Source: an uncultured Dehalococcoidia bacterium (GTDB taxonomy: Bacteria > Chloroflexota > Dehalococcoidia > Lucifugimonadales > CAJWER01). Taken from it: a DNA stretch of 64,000 bases. The stretch is from NCBI GenBank assembly GCA_958296115.1, contig OY282442.1:2710943-2774942 (forward strand), written 5' to 3'. A program made the position numbers and the translations under genes. The notes beneath the pieces were generated by a model. That model did not search any database. It was not told the DNA's origin and worked only from the letters and a program-made list of their open reading frames with translations. The number at the start of each line of letters is the position of its first letter. Within the stretch, counting starts at the first letter, position 1. Below are positions 25,256 to 34,065 of the stretch, one piece after another.

Positions 25256-26149
25256 CTATCTCCTGAATATATCCGTCAGCCGATGCCGCTGCGGAGCCAT
25301 GCGCCGGAGCCTCGCCCCCGACTCGACAACGGCGTCCCGCACAGTGTCGTAACCCTCGTCGGCCACGTTGTCTATCACGATGGACAATCCGTCGAGGCCG
25401 GTATCGAGCCCGCGTTGCCGCAACAGGTCCAGCAGCTCGTCCCGGCGGTCGTCCACCTCGACGTACAGCGTCTCTGTCTCGCGGGTGAGCTGTGAGACCT
25501 GGCCGTCCTCGACCACCTGGCCGCCCTCCAGCACGACGATCCTTTCACAGACGCTCTCGACGTCGCCCATCAGGTGGGATGACAGCATGATGCTGATGCC
25601 GAACTCGCCGCCGGTGCGACGCACGAGGGCGAGCATCTCCTCCCGACCCATCGGATCGAGCCCGGCCGTCGGCTCGTCCAGGAACACCATGACCGGGTCG
25701 TGGACGAGGGCCTGGGCCAGCTTCACCCGCTGCTTCATGCCGGTGGAGTACTCGCCAATCGCTCGATACCGCTCCTCGTCGAGTCCGACGTGGCGGAGCG
25801 TGTCCGCAGCCCGCGTCCGCGCATGCGCGGGAGGCAGACCGCTCACCTGGGCCATGTGGACCAGGAACTCGGTGGCGGTCAGCGAGGTCGGGAGGCAGTC
25901 GTGCTCGGGCATGTAGCCAAGCCGGGAGCGCACCTCGATGGACTCGTAGGGCAACTCGCCAAGCGCCTGCGCGGACCCCGACGTCGGCTTGATGAGTCCT
26001 AGGAACAGCTTGATAGCGGTGCTCTTCCCTGCCCCATTCGGCCCCAGCAGACCCGTGACGCCCTTGCCTATCGAGAAGCTCACGCCGTCCAGCGCAATCA
26101 CGGAGCCATAATGCTTCGCCAGCCCGTCCGCCTCAAGCAGGTACGACAT
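25256..26149 (-). CDS. ABC transporter ATP-binding protein, first gene of four-gene exporter operon
   Basis: 297 residues. Walker A GPNGAGKSTAIK, signature YSTGMKQRVKLAQAL, Walker B MVFLDEPTAGLDPMG, H-loop LSSHLMGDVE. The C-terminal extension ends MAPQRHRLTDIFRR. The ATG at 26149 lies six bases after TATAAT (26160-26155, read on the minus strand) without a Shine-Dalgarno sequence, suggesting a leaderless message. The operon order ATPase-permease-ATPase-permease implies either two related exporters or one heteromeric complex. Confidence 0.92.
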   Translation of the reverse strand: MSYLLEADGLAKHYGSVIALDGVSFSIGKGVTGLLGPNGAGKSTAIKLFLGLIKPTSGSAQALGELPYESIEVRSRLGYMPEHDCLPTSLTATEFLVHMAQVSGLPPAHARTRAADTLRHVGLDEERYRAIGEYSTGMKQRVKLAQALVHDPVMVFLDEPTAGLDPMGREEMLALVRRTGGEFGISIMLSSHLMGDVESVCERIVVLEGGQVVEDGQVSQLTRETETLYVEVDDRRDELLDLLRQRGLDTGLDGLSIVIDNVADEGYDTVRDAVVESGARLRRMAPQRHRLTDIFRR

Positions 26150-26269
26150 GCGGGGATTATATCACAACGGCAATCCATCCCTGAGCTGCGGTTTCTTGAT
26201 ACGCCCGCGTCCCTCGTGATATTGTGAGCGCGTCCTCGACGACCAACCGCCTAGCCCACCTGGGAGGCC

Positions 26270-27364
26270 ATGCTCGAACTCGACCACATAACAGTGAGGG
26301 GCTTCAAGAGCATCGCCTCCATCGAGGAGCTGCCGCTCCGCCCCCTCAACGTGCTCATAGGCCCGAACGGTTCGGGCAAATCCAATTTCGTAGGGGTCTT
26401 CTCCTTCTTGAACGCAATCCGCGAGGGAAGGCTGCAGGACTACGTTATCAGGGCGGGCGGCGCAGACAAGATACTGCACTTCGGAGCAAGGGAGACGGAC
26501 GGAGTCTATATCTCTGTCTCTTTCAAGGAAGGCACAAGGTGGTACGAGATTGCCTTGAGTCCGGCCGGCGCGGATGCATTGACACCCGATAGGGAGACCG
26601 TTTCTACAGCGAGCGGCGATAGGGTAGTTCTCATCCGTACCGCAAAAAGGGCCGGCATGTCCGAGATTATCGAGGATCCGTCCGGAATCGTGCAGGACGT
26701 TAGAGACCATATCAGCCGTTGGAGGCTCTACCACTTCCACGACACCAGCTCTGGCTCGCCCATGAAGAAGACGGCGGACGTGAACGACAACCGCCACTTG
26801 CGTCACGACGGGTCGAACCTTGCGGCCTTCTTATACCTCCTCAGTAAGGAGCGCCCCGAGTCGTACAGCCTGATTACAAGGACAGTGCGCCAGGTTGCGC
26901 CATTCTTCGACGGCTTCCAACTGGACCCGCTGCTGCTGAACCCGAACAAGATACTCTTGGAGTGGCGGCACGTGGGCACGGACGCATATTTCGACGCATC
27001 GTCGCTGTCGGACGGGACGCTGCGCTTCATGGCCCTGGCGACGCTGTTCCTGCAACCAAAGAGCTTCATGCCCTCGGTGATGCTGGTGGACGAACCCGAG
27101 CTCGGAATGCACCCATACGCCATCACGCTGCTTGCGTCGCTGATGAAGCAGGCGGCCGTCGAAACCCAGGTCATAGTCTCCACACAGTCCTCGCTGCTGC
27201 TGGACCACTTCGAGCCCGAGGACGTGTTGGTCGCAGACCGCATAGATGGGGGCACCCAACTCACGCGCCTGGACCCCGCCGCGCTGGAGTCCTGGCTGGA
27301 GGACTATAGCCTGGGACAGCTATGGGAGAAGAACGAGTTCGGGGGACGCCCCAGGAGAGAATGA
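26270..27364 (+). CDS. AAA family ATPase (AAA15/21), paired with DUF4276 protein
   Basis: 364 residues. It starts LDHITVRGFKSIASIEEL; Walker A GPNGSGKSNFVGVF (about 29), signature-like LSDGTLRFMALATLF (about 245), Walker B VMLVDEPELGMHPYA (about 270) and STQSSLLLDHF, where Gln replaces the usual switch His. GGGAGG stands just before the ATG at 26270. The next gene starts six bases after the stop and encodes a DUF4276 (TOPRIM-like) protein. The pair resembles RloAB-like or similar ATPase/nuclease modules; a defence role is inferred. Confidence 0.87.
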   Translation: MLELDHITVRGFKSIASIEELPLRPLNVLIGPNGSGKSNFVGVFSFLNAIREGRLQDYVIRAGGADKILHFGARETDGVYISVSFKEGTRWYEIALSPAGADALTPDRETVSTASGDRVVLIRTAKRAGMSEIIEDPSGIVQDVRDHISRWRLYHFHDTSSGSPMKKTADVNDNRHLRHDGSNLAAFLYLLSKERPESYSLITRTVRQVAPFFDGFQLDPLLLNPNKILLEWRHVGTDAYFDASSLSDGTLRFMALATLFLQPKSFMPSVMLVDEPELGMHPYAITLLASLMKQAAVETQVIVSTQSSLLLDHFEPEDVLVADRIDGGTQLTRLDPAALESWLEDYSLGQLWEKNEFGGRPRRE

Positions 27365-27370
27365 CCGCAA

Positions 27371-28051
27371 ATGGCGCGATTGCTGGTTCAAGTGGAAGGA
27401 GAGACCGAGGAGAGCTTCGTCAACGAGGTTCTCGCTCCACACCTGTACGACCATGGATATACATCCGTGAGCGCACGGTTGCTCGGCAACGCGCGCCAGC
27501 GCCGTAGGCGCGGCGGCATCAAGGATTGGCCCTCGGTTCGCAAGAACATAACCGACCACCTGACACAAGACCTCGGTATCATAGTCACGACCATGGTGGA
27601 CTACTACGGGCTTCCCTGTACCTGGTCTGGACGAGCCGAAGCGCCGTCTCGGATCTTTCCTGAGCGGGCGGCAACCGTCGAGCGCGAGATTCTGGCGGAC
27701 GTGAGCGACAAGATGGGAAGCAGCTTCGATCCAAGCCGCTTCGTGCCTTACGTAGTGATGCACGAATTCGAGGGACTGCTGTTCAGCGACCCCGACGGAT
27801 TCGCTCATGGTATCGGAAGGGACGACCTGTCGCCCAAGTTCAGAGCAATCCGCGGCGAGTTCGAGACGCCGGAGCATATCAATGACTCGACCACCACCGC
27901 GCCCTCCAAGAGAATCATGTGCCTGATGCCGCGCTACCAGAAGCCCTTGAACGGAGTGCAAGCGGCCCAGCAGATCGGCCTCGACGCTATCCGCAGAGAG
28001 TGCCCGCTCTTCTCTGCTTGGGTAGAGCGGCTCGAACGGCTGGGTGGGTAA
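27371..28051 (+). CDS. DUF4276 family (TOPRIM-like) protein
   Basis: 226 residues, complete. N-terminal LLVQVEGETEESFVNEVLAPHL (the conserved Glu of the TOPRIM-like fold), then RRRGGIKDWPSVRKNI, TTMVDYYGLPCTW (the acidic strand, with Asp) and PYVVMHEFEGLLFSDPDGF. These are the standard DUF4276 blocks, and the length is usual. It is the presumed nuclease/effector of the ATPase encoded just upstream. It ends 44 bases before the tRNA-Pro gene on the opposite strand; no mobility gene is next to that tRNA. Confidence 0.88.
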   Translation: MARLLVQVEGETEESFVNEVLAPHLYDHGYTSVSARLLGNARQRRRRGGIKDWPSVRKNITDHLTQDLGIIVTTMVDYYGLPCTWSGRAEAPSRIFPERAATVEREILADVSDKMGSSFDPSRFVPYVVMHEFEGLLFSDPDGFAHGIGRDDLSPKFRAIRGEFETPEHINDSTTTAPSKRIMCLMPRYQKPLNGVQAAQQIGLDAIRRECPLFSAWVERLERLGG

Positions 28052-28095
28052 GTCAGCCTCGGTCCCCAGCATTGAGACCGGCGCTGGGTTGTGGA

Positions 28096-28171
28096 TGGTC
28101 GGGGTGACTGGACTCGAACCAGCGACCTCGTCGTCCCAAACGACGCGCGCTTCCACCTGCGCCACACCCCG
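28096..28171 (-). tRNA. tRNA-Pro (anticodon TGG)
   Basis: 76 bases on the minus strand, including an encoded CCA. Acceptor stem CGGGGTG/CACCCCG, D-stem GCGC/GCGC, anticodon stem CGTCG/CGACG with loop TTTGGGA giving anticodon TGG (codon CCA), T-arm with GGTTCGAGTCC. All stems pair cleanly. Confidence 0.95.
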
Positions 28172-28284
28172 ACGCTCTCTATGATAACCCCATTCTGCCC
28201 TGCGCAACAACCGCGCGGGACGAATCCGGGGAGCGAAAATCCCTCGGATCTGGCTGGGCTCTCTCATATTCTGCCCTTGACATC

Positions 28285-28331
28285 CCACTACATATAGTAT
28301 TATCCTCTGCGTACTCTACGATAGGTTGTGT
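28285..28331 (+). promoter_or_regulatory. Paired NrdR boxes over the nrdR promoter
   Basis: Box 1 (28285-28300) CCACTACATATAGTAT matches 13 of 16 positions of the NrdR consensus acaCwAtATaTwgtgt. Box 2 (28316-28331) CTACGATAGGTTGTGT matches about 11 of 16. Their starts are exactly 31 bases apart, the three-helical-turn spacing known for NrdR box pairs. A TTGACA (28277-28282) lies immediately before box 1, with TATTAT or TTATCC at 28298-28305, so bound NrdR would cover the promoter. Confidence 0.75.
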
Positions 28332-28360
28332 TCTGGCTCCCATTATTCGGGGGCGGTCGA

Positions 28361-28936
28361 ATGCTCTGTCCACACTGCCAGCACGACGACTCGAAGGTCA
28401 TGGACTCCCGGGACGCGGGCGACGGCATCAGGCGCCGCCGGGAGTGTCTGGCGTGCGGACAGAGGTTCACGACCTACGAGCGGGTCCAGACGCGGGACAT
28501 GATGGTCGTCAAGCGCGACGGCCGCCGAGAGGAGCTTGACCGGGAGAAGCTGATAGCCGGGATAACGAAGGCATGCGCCAAGAGGCCGCTCCCGACGGGA
28601 GCCATAGACAAGCTTGTGCATGAGGTAGAGACGGCGGTGTCGGACTCGGGCCGCCAGGAGATCTCGGCAGAGGCCATAGGCCAGCTGGTGATGGAGAGGC
28701 TCAAGGACATGGACAGGGTGGCATACATCAGGTACGCCAGCATATACAGGGACTTCAAGGACGTGGAGACCTTCAAGGAGGAGATAGAGTCTCTCTTGGA
28801 ACCCCAGGAGCCTTCCGAGCCCAGCAACCAGCTCACATTCTTGGAAGAAGAGTTGGTCCGCCGGCCGCGCCGGCGGCGGGGCCGGCCCCAGAAGCAGCCC
28901 TCAGCCGCCCCACCGCAAGAGGCCGCGCGGGCTTGA
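28361..28936 (+). CDS. nrdR: Transcriptional repressor NrdR
   Basis: ATP/dATP-sensing repressor of ribonucleotide reductase genes. The start is set at ATG 28361 (MLCPHCQHDDSKVMDSRD), the invariant zinc-ribbon beginning. CPHC and CLACGQRFTTYER form the zinc ribbon (residues 3-37); the ATP-cone follows (VVKRDGRREELDREKL, about 47-62). 191 residues is about 35 more than usual; the excess is a C-terminal tail rich in Arg and Pro (RRPRRRRGRPQ). It lies directly upstream of nrdJ and behind paired NrdR boxes, so it probably represses itself and nrdJ. Confidence 0.95.
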   Translation: MLCPHCQHDDSKVMDSRDAGDGIRRRRECLACGQRFTTYERVQTRDMMVVKRDGRREELDREKLIAGITKACAKRPLPTGAIDKLVHEVETAVSDSGRQEISAEAIGQLVMERLKDMDRVAYIRYASIYRDFKDVETFKEEIESLLEPQEPSEPSNQLTFLEEELVRRPRRRRGRPQKQPSAAPPQEAARA

Positions 28937-29023
28937 ACCCGGTCCCGGCGGCAGTCTGAACTAGACCTAATGTTCGGTCTGCGCTATCATTGCCTTGAAG
29001 AGAAGGATATACCGGAGCGTGAG

Positions 29024-31408
29024 ATGACTACCACATACCAGCCCACTGCCCCAACCACCATACTAGAGCGGCGCGAGGTCGAGTTGAGCGACAACGCCCT
29101 CGTCGTGCTCAAGAAGCGCTACCTGCGGAAGGACACCGACGGCAACGTCATCGAGACCCCGGAGCAGATGCTCCGCAGGGTCGCGCACGCCATCGCCCAG
29201 CCTGAAACCGCCTACGGCGCCTTCTCCGACGCCGCCCATTGGGAAGGCGAGTTCTACGACATGATGGCGAGCCTCGACTTCGTGCCCAACTCCCCGACGC
29301 TGATGAACGCCGGCGTCGGACCCCAGAACGGGTCGGGCGCCGGAACCCTCTCCGCCTGCTTCGTCATGGGCCTGGAGGACACGATGGACGGCATCATGAC
29401 CACCGCCAAGGAGATGGCGATGGTCCAGAAGTTCGGAGGCGGCACGGGCTTCGCGCTTTCCCCGATCCGTCCAAAGGACTCGGCTATCTCCACAACGCAC
29501 GGCAAGGCGTGCGGACCCATCGCCGTGCTTCGGCATCTATCCTCCGTCTCGAAGCTCGTTACGCAGGGCGGGAAGCGCGACGGCGCGAACATGGCCGTCA
29601 TGGACGTGCATCACCCCGACATCCTGGAGTTCATAGATTCGAAGGAGGTCGAGGGCGAGATACACAACTTCAACATCTCGGTGGGCGCTTCACACGAGTT
29701 CATGGAGGCGGTCAAGTCCGGCTCCGACTACCCGCTGCGGGCCGCGGAGAACCCCGGCGACCCCGACTCCCCCGTGGTAGAGGTCGGCAGGCTCGACGCG
29801 CGGGAGGTCTTCGCCAAGATAATTCACGGCGCATGGCGCAACGGCGAGCCCGGCATGATCTTCCTGGACTGGGTGAACTACGAGAATCCGACGCCGCACG
29901 TCGGACGCATGACGGCCACCAACCCATGCGGCGAGCAGCCCCTGCTGCCCTACGAGTCCTGCAACCTCGGCTCCATCAACCTGAACAACTTCGTCGCGGA
30001 CGGGCATAACGGCCGAGAGATCGACTACGCCCGGCTTCGCGGCGTCGTCCGCGCCGCAACCCGCTTCCTGGACAACGTGATAGACGCCAACGCGTACTCG
30101 GTGGACAAGATAGAGGAGATGACGCGGCTGACGCGCAAGATAGGGCTTGGCGTGATGGGCTTCGCGGACATGCTCGTCAAGATGCGTATCCCCTACGATT
30201 CCGAAGAGGGCCTACAGCTCGGCCGGGAGGTCATGCGCTTCATACGCGCGGAGTCCGACAAGATGTCGGAAGAGCTGACCGAGCGGCGCGGCGCATTCCC
30301 CGCATTCGAGGGCAGCATATACGACGCCCCCGGCCAGCCCAGGATGCGGAACGCCTGCCGCCTCACCGTCGCGCCCACGGGCACCATCTCGATGATTGCC
30401 GGCTGCTCCAGCGGCATCGAGCCCCTGTTCGCTCTCAGCTACCACAAGCACAACATCCTCGGCGGCGAGAGCCTGATATACGTGGACAGCCAGTTCGAGG
30501 AGGCCGCCCGCGAGCACGGCTTCTACAGCGATGACCTCATGGGTTACCTGGCCGACGGCGGGTCGCTGCAGGAGCGGGACGACGTGCCCGGCTGGGCGAA
30601 GCGGCTCTTCGTTACAGCCGCCGACATCTCGCCCGAAATGCACGTCAGGATGCAGGCCGCCTTCCAGGAGAGCGTGGACGCCGCCATCTCCAAGACCATC
30701 AACTTCCCCAACGAGGCGTCCAAGGACGCCGTGGAGCGGGCTTACATGCTCGCCTGGGAGCTCGGCTGCAAGGGCATCACGGTGTACCGCGCCGGAAGCC
30801 GCGAGGCCGAGGTGCTGACCGCCGGCCAGGAGCAGGGCGTGGGAGAGGTCGCCGAAGCCGACAGCCGCGCCATGCTGACCGAGCGGCGGCGGCCCTCGGT
30901 CATCAAGGGCGTCACCGAAAGGGTCCGCACAGGCCACGGCAACATGTTCATCACCATCAACTACGACGAGGACGACGAGCCCTTCGAGGTGTTCATCGCC
31001 GTCGGCAAGGCTGGCGGATGCGACTCGGCGCAGCTGGAGGGCGTATCCAGGCTGGCAACCTTGGCTCTGCGGGCGGGCATAGACCCAAAGCAGGTCATCA
31101 AGCACCTGCAGGGCATCACCTGCTGCCCCGCGTGGGACGGCGGCACGCTGGTCAGGTCCGCCCCCGACGCGCTCGCCCTCGTGCTGAGCCGCCACCTCAA
31201 GTTGGACGACGACGCCCAGCCCGCGGAGCCTGCGGCGTCCGCCGTACAGCCCGGCATGTTCTCTCCCCAGGTCGGCGAGCATACCAACGGCGTGAACGGG
31301 GGCGTCTCCCTGAACGCCAACAGGTGCCCGGACTGCTCCGTGGGCAGCCTCGTCTACCAGGAGGGCTGCAAGCGCTGCCCCGAGTGCGGCTACAACAAGT
31401 GCGAGTAG
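29024..31408 (+). CDS. nrdJ: Adenosylcobalamin-dependent ribonucleotide reductase (class II)
   Basis: Makes deoxyribonucleotides with coenzyme B12, independent of oxygen. The start chosen is ATG 29024 (MTTTYQPTAP) after GGAG; an upstream in-frame ATG at 28970 has no ribosome site. 794 residues. Key motifs: NSPTLMNAG, GSGAGTLSACFVMGLEDTM (redox Cys), GGGTGFALS, NPCGEQPLLPYESCNLGSINL (active-site Cys/Glu), PTGTISMIAGCSSGIEP. The C-terminus has the TSCPD-type block and the zinc-like CPDC...CKRCPECGYNKCE that regenerates the active-site disulfide. It is 87 bases after nrdR, in the same transcript. Confidence 0.96.
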   Translation: MTTTYQPTAPTTILERREVELSDNALVVLKKRYLRKDTDGNVIETPEQMLRRVAHAIAQPETAYGAFSDAAHWEGEFYDMMASLDFVPNSPTLMNAGVGPQNGSGAGTLSACFVMGLEDTMDGIMTTAKEMAMVQKFGGGTGFALSPIRPKDSAISTTHGKACGPIAVLRHLSSVSKLVTQGGKRDGANMAVMDVHHPDILEFIDSKEVEGEIHNFNISVGASHEFMEAVKSGSDYPLRAAENPGDPDSPVVEVGRLDAREVFAKIIHGAWRNGEPGMIFLDWVNYENPTPHVGRMTATNPCGEQPLLPYESCNLGSINLNNFVADGHNGREIDYARLRGVVRAATRFLDNVIDANAYSVDKIEEMTRLTRKIGLGVMGFADMLVKMRIPYDSEEGLQLGREVMRFIRAESDKMSEELTERRGAFPAFEGSIYDAPGQPRMRNACRLTVAPTGTISMIAGCSSGIEPLFALSYHKHNILGGESLIYVDSQFEEAAREHGFYSDDLMGYLADGGSLQERDDVPGWAKRLFVTAADISPEMHVRMQAAFQESVDAAISKTINFPNEASKDAVERAYMLAWELGCKGITVYRAGSREAEVLTAGQEQGVGEVAEADSRAMLTERRRPSVIKGVTERVRTGHGNMFITINYDEDDEPFEVFIAVGKAGGCDSAQLEGVSRLATLALRAGIDPKQVIKHLQGITCCPAWDGGTLVRSAPDALALVLSRHLKLDDDAQPAEPAASAVQPGMFSPQVGEHTNGVNGGVSLNANRCPDCSVGSLVYQEGCKRCPECGYNKCE

Positions 31409-31412
31409 CCAC

Positions 31413-32158
31413 GTGGCGATGACACGGGCCGGGCTCCAGGAGCGGCTGCGCGGCCAGTGGGTCGAGGCTGCGCAGGAGTGGATAGAGTCCGACCGGGCCG
31501 TCCGCGAGGGGATGCTCGATTCGTGGATGCTCGACGCGCTCGGGGACGTTCGCGGCAAGAGGGCCATAGACATCGGCTGCGGCGAGGGCAGGTTCTCCCG
31601 CGTCCTAGCCGACCTCGGCGCAGTCGTAACCGGCGTGGACCTCACCAAGCCGCTCCTGCAGAGGGCGCAAGGGCTGCGCCGCGGCAACGAGACATACCTG
31701 CTGGCGGACGTGGAGAACATGCCAGAGGTGGACGGGGGGAGCTTCGACCTCGCGGTGTCCTACATCGTGCTGGTGGACCTGCTCGACTACCGCAAGGCTA
31801 TCGCCGAGGCGCACAGGGTACTGCGGCCCGGCGGCCGGTTCGTCGTATGCAACGTCACCCGATGCGCTCCGCGCACTTGCGGGGCGGCTGGATCAAGCAG
31901 GGCGACGAGAAACTCTTCTACCCGCTGGACGAGTACACGAACGAAGGCCCCCGGGAGTTTGCCTGGCTGGGCCGCCAGTTCATCAACATGCACAGGACCA
32001 TCTCCAGCTACGTATCGGCGTTTCTGGAAGCGGGTTTCACTCTCGACGGCATCGCCGAACCCGTCCCGTCCGAAGAGCAGCTCGCCGCTAACCCACACTT
32101 CGACGACGAGTTCCGCGCCCCCAACTTCATAATCTTCACCCTGACGAAGCGGGCATAG
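31413..32158 (+). pseudogene. Class I SAM-dependent methyltransferase with a one-base frameshift
   Basis: Starts at GTG 31413 or ATG 31419, four bases after nrdJ. The N-terminal frame encodes the SAM-binding core: AIDIGCGEGRFSRVLADLG, GVDLTKPLLQRA, then LLADVENMPEVDGGSFDLAV and VLRPGGRFVVCNVT. After about 31860 the homologous frame continues one base away (MRSAHLRGGWIKQGDE ... NFIIFTLTKRA, ending at 32158). Inserting one C in the CCC run at 31858-31860 restores a single reading frame of about 248 residues. Small-molecule methyltransferase of the UbiE/Methyltransf_11 type; substrate unknown. Assembly error is a real possibility. Confidence 0.75.
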
Positions 32159-32188
32159 CGTCTTTACACATGTTCCCCATTGCGGGCG

Positions 32189-32194
32189 TATAAT
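32189..32194 (+). promoter_or_regulatory. Putative -10 of the pdxA-proC-yggT transcript
   Basis: TATAAT lies 56 bases before pdxA. A TTTACA at 32163-32168 is 20 bases upstream, longer than usual, so the -35 is uncertain. Confidence 0.45.
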
Positions 32195-32249
32195 CGCTAG
32201 TGAGCATCAATCGCCGTCGAGCGGCGAAGACGCCCCACAGGAGTCATAG

Positions 32250-33254
32250 ATGAGTGAGAAGCCCCTCGTCGCAATCACCATGGGCGACCCCGCGGGCATT
32301 GGGCCAGAGGTTACGGCCAAGGCCCTGCGCGAGGGCGGCGCGCATGAGAAGTGCCGCCCGTTCGTAGTCGGCAGCGCCGCCGCCATGGAAGACGCCTGCC
32401 GCATGATCGACGGCGGCATCGAGATACGGGCCGTCCACGCCGTCAACGATGTCCAGGGAATCCCCGGCGTTGCCGACGTGCTGGACATCGAGAACCTCGA
32501 CTACGGCAGCATCGAGACGGGCAGGGTCTCGGCGTCGGCGGGACGGGCGTCCGTCGAGTGGGTCCTCAAGGCGGGCGAGCTTGCGCGGGATGGTCTCGTC
32601 AGCGCCATCGCAACCGCCCCCATCAACAAGGAGGCCGCGAGCCTCGCGGGCTACGAGGACATCGGCCACATGGAGATATTCCAGAGCCAGACCGGCGCGA
32701 AGCAGGTCGCTACGATGCTCATGGCCGACCAGCTCAGGGTCGTACACCTCACGACCCACCGCGCCCTCCGCGTGGCCTGCGACTACGTGACCACCGAGAA
32801 CGTCCTCGGCAAGACCGTCCTGACCCACGAGAGCTTCACCCGCTGGGGCTTCCCCGCCCCGCGAATCGCCGTCGCCGCCCTGAACCCACACGCCAGCGAC
32901 GGCGGCCTCATCGGTGACGAGGAGGAGAAGCAGATAGCCCCGGCCGTCCAAGCCGCCCGAGACCAGGGCATAGACGCCACAGGGCCGATACCTCCCGACA
33001 CCGTGTTCAACCAGGCCATAGACGGCAAGTTCGACGTCGCGCTCGCCATGTACCACGACCAAGGGCACATCGCCATCAAGGTCCACAACTGGGCCAAGAG
33101 CGTCAGCGTGAATCTGGGCCTGCCATTCGTCAGGACGTCCGTGGATCACGGAACGGCCTTCGACATAGCCGGCAAGGGCATAGCCGACCACCAGAGCATG
33201 TTGGAGGCTATAGGCGTGGCCGTGGACCTGGTCAGCGACGGCAAGCTCAGATAG
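32250..33254 (+). CDS. pdxA: 4-hydroxythreonine-4-phosphate dehydrogenase family (PdxA)
   Basis: NAD-dependent dehydrogenase of pyridoxal phosphate synthesis; the PdxA2-like branch instead works on tetronates. 334 residues, complete. ITMGDPAGIGPEVTAKAL opens the protein; metal-binding histidines appear in HLTTHRALR and MYHDQGHIAIK, and the end carries RTSVDHGTAFDIAGKG. CAGGAG is nine bases from the ATG. It is followed by proC after nine bases. In a Dehalococcoidia-like genome PdxA without other B6 genes nearby could serve tetronate catabolism, so the pathway assignment is tentative. Confidence 0.92.
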   Translation: MSEKPLVAITMGDPAGIGPEVTAKALREGGAHEKCRPFVVGSAAAMEDACRMIDGGIEIRAVHAVNDVQGIPGVADVLDIENLDYGSIETGRVSASAGRASVEWVLKAGELARDGLVSAIATAPINKEAASLAGYEDIGHMEIFQSQTGAKQVATMLMADQLRVVHLTTHRALRVACDYVTTENVLGKTVLTHESFTRWGFPAPRIAVAALNPHASDGGLIGDEEEKQIAPAVQAARDQGIDATGPIPPDTVFNQAIDGKFDVALAMYHDQGHIAIKVHNWAKSVSVNLGLPFVRTSVDHGTAFDIAGKGIADHQSMLEAIGVAVDLVSDGKLR

Positions 33255-33263
33255 GACGTGACC

Positions 33264-34064
33264 ATGAAAATATCGTTCGTAGGCGGCGGCGTGATGGCAG
33301 AAGCGATACTGGGCGGAATCCTGGACGCCTGCATCGCCGAGTCCCAGGACATCAGGATAGGCGAGCCCGTCGAGGCCCGCCGCGCATACCTGTCAGACAA
33401 GTACGGGGTGGCCTGCCACGCATCCAACGCTGACGCCGTCGCAGAGGCCAGCCTCGTCGCGCTGTCCGTGAAGCCGCAGAACCTCCCCGACGTCATGCCG
33501 GGCCTAGGACGCGCCCTCGCTCCCTCGCAGACCGTCCTCTCGATAATCGCCGGGGCGCGAATTTCGACCCTGGTAGACGGCCTAGACCACCAGTCGGTCG
33601 TCAGGGTCATGCCCAATACGCCCGCCCAGATCAGAGCCGGCATGGCGGTCTGGACCGCGTCCCCCAGCGTACCGACGGGCGCGGTCGAGGCCAGCCGCGA
33701 GATACTGCGCACTCTCGGCGAGGAGGTGTACGTCGCCGACGAGAAGCTGATAGACATGGCAACCGCCCTCAGCGCGAGCGGCCCCGCGTACGTCTTCCTG
33801 TTCATCGAGGCGCTCATAGACGCAGGCGTATATCTCGGCATGTCCAGGGACATGGCCCGCACGCTCGCCATCCAGACCGTGTCCGGGAGCGCGAAGCTGG
33901 TCCAGGACACCGGCCGCCACCCCGCCGACCTGAAGGACATGGTTACGTCGCCCGGCGGCACGACGGCCGAAGCGCTGCTGACCCTCGATCGGGGCGCGTT
34001 CAAGGGAACCGTGATAGAGGCTGTCGCGGCGGCTTACGAGAAGTCCAAGGCGCTAGGGGGATAG
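33264..34064 (+). CDS. proC: Pyrroline-5-carboxylate reductase
   Basis: Last step of proline synthesis, NAD(P)H-dependent. Start at ATG 33264 (MKISFVGGGVMAEAIL), with a GTG two codons upstream as alternative; 266 residues. Rossmann motif GGGVMAEAI at the N-terminus, VALSVKPQN, RVMPNTPAQIRAGMAVW, and the C-terminal signature MVTSPGGTTAEALLTLDRG. GPAYVFLFIEALIDAGVYLGMSR is the dimerisation helix region. It lies between pdxA and yggT with short gaps, consistent with one operon; proC-yggT adjacency is common in bacteria. Confidence 0.96.
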   Translation: MKISFVGGGVMAEAILGGILDACIAESQDIRIGEPVEARRAYLSDKYGVACHASNADAVAEASLVALSVKPQNLPDVMPGLGRALAPSQTVLSIIAGARISTLVDGLDHQSVVRVMPNTPAQIRAGMAVWTASPSVPTGAVEASREILRTLGEEVYVADEKLIDMATALSASGPAYVFLFIEALIDAGVYLGMSRDMARTLAIQTVSGSAKLVQDTGRHPADLKDMVTSPGGTTAEALLTLDRGAFKGTVIEAVAAAYEKSKALGG

Positions 34065-34065
34065 A

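Noticed and set aside
28051-28360. Integration site at tRNA-Pro for a genomic island carrying the ATPase/DUF4276 pair
   Set aside because: No integrase, no duplicated tRNA 3' end and no compositional break were seen next to the tRNA.
28937-29023. Cobalamin riboswitch before the B12-dependent reductase
   Set aside because: The gap is only 87 bases and lacks the B12-box; control by NrdR boxes further upstream is visible instead.
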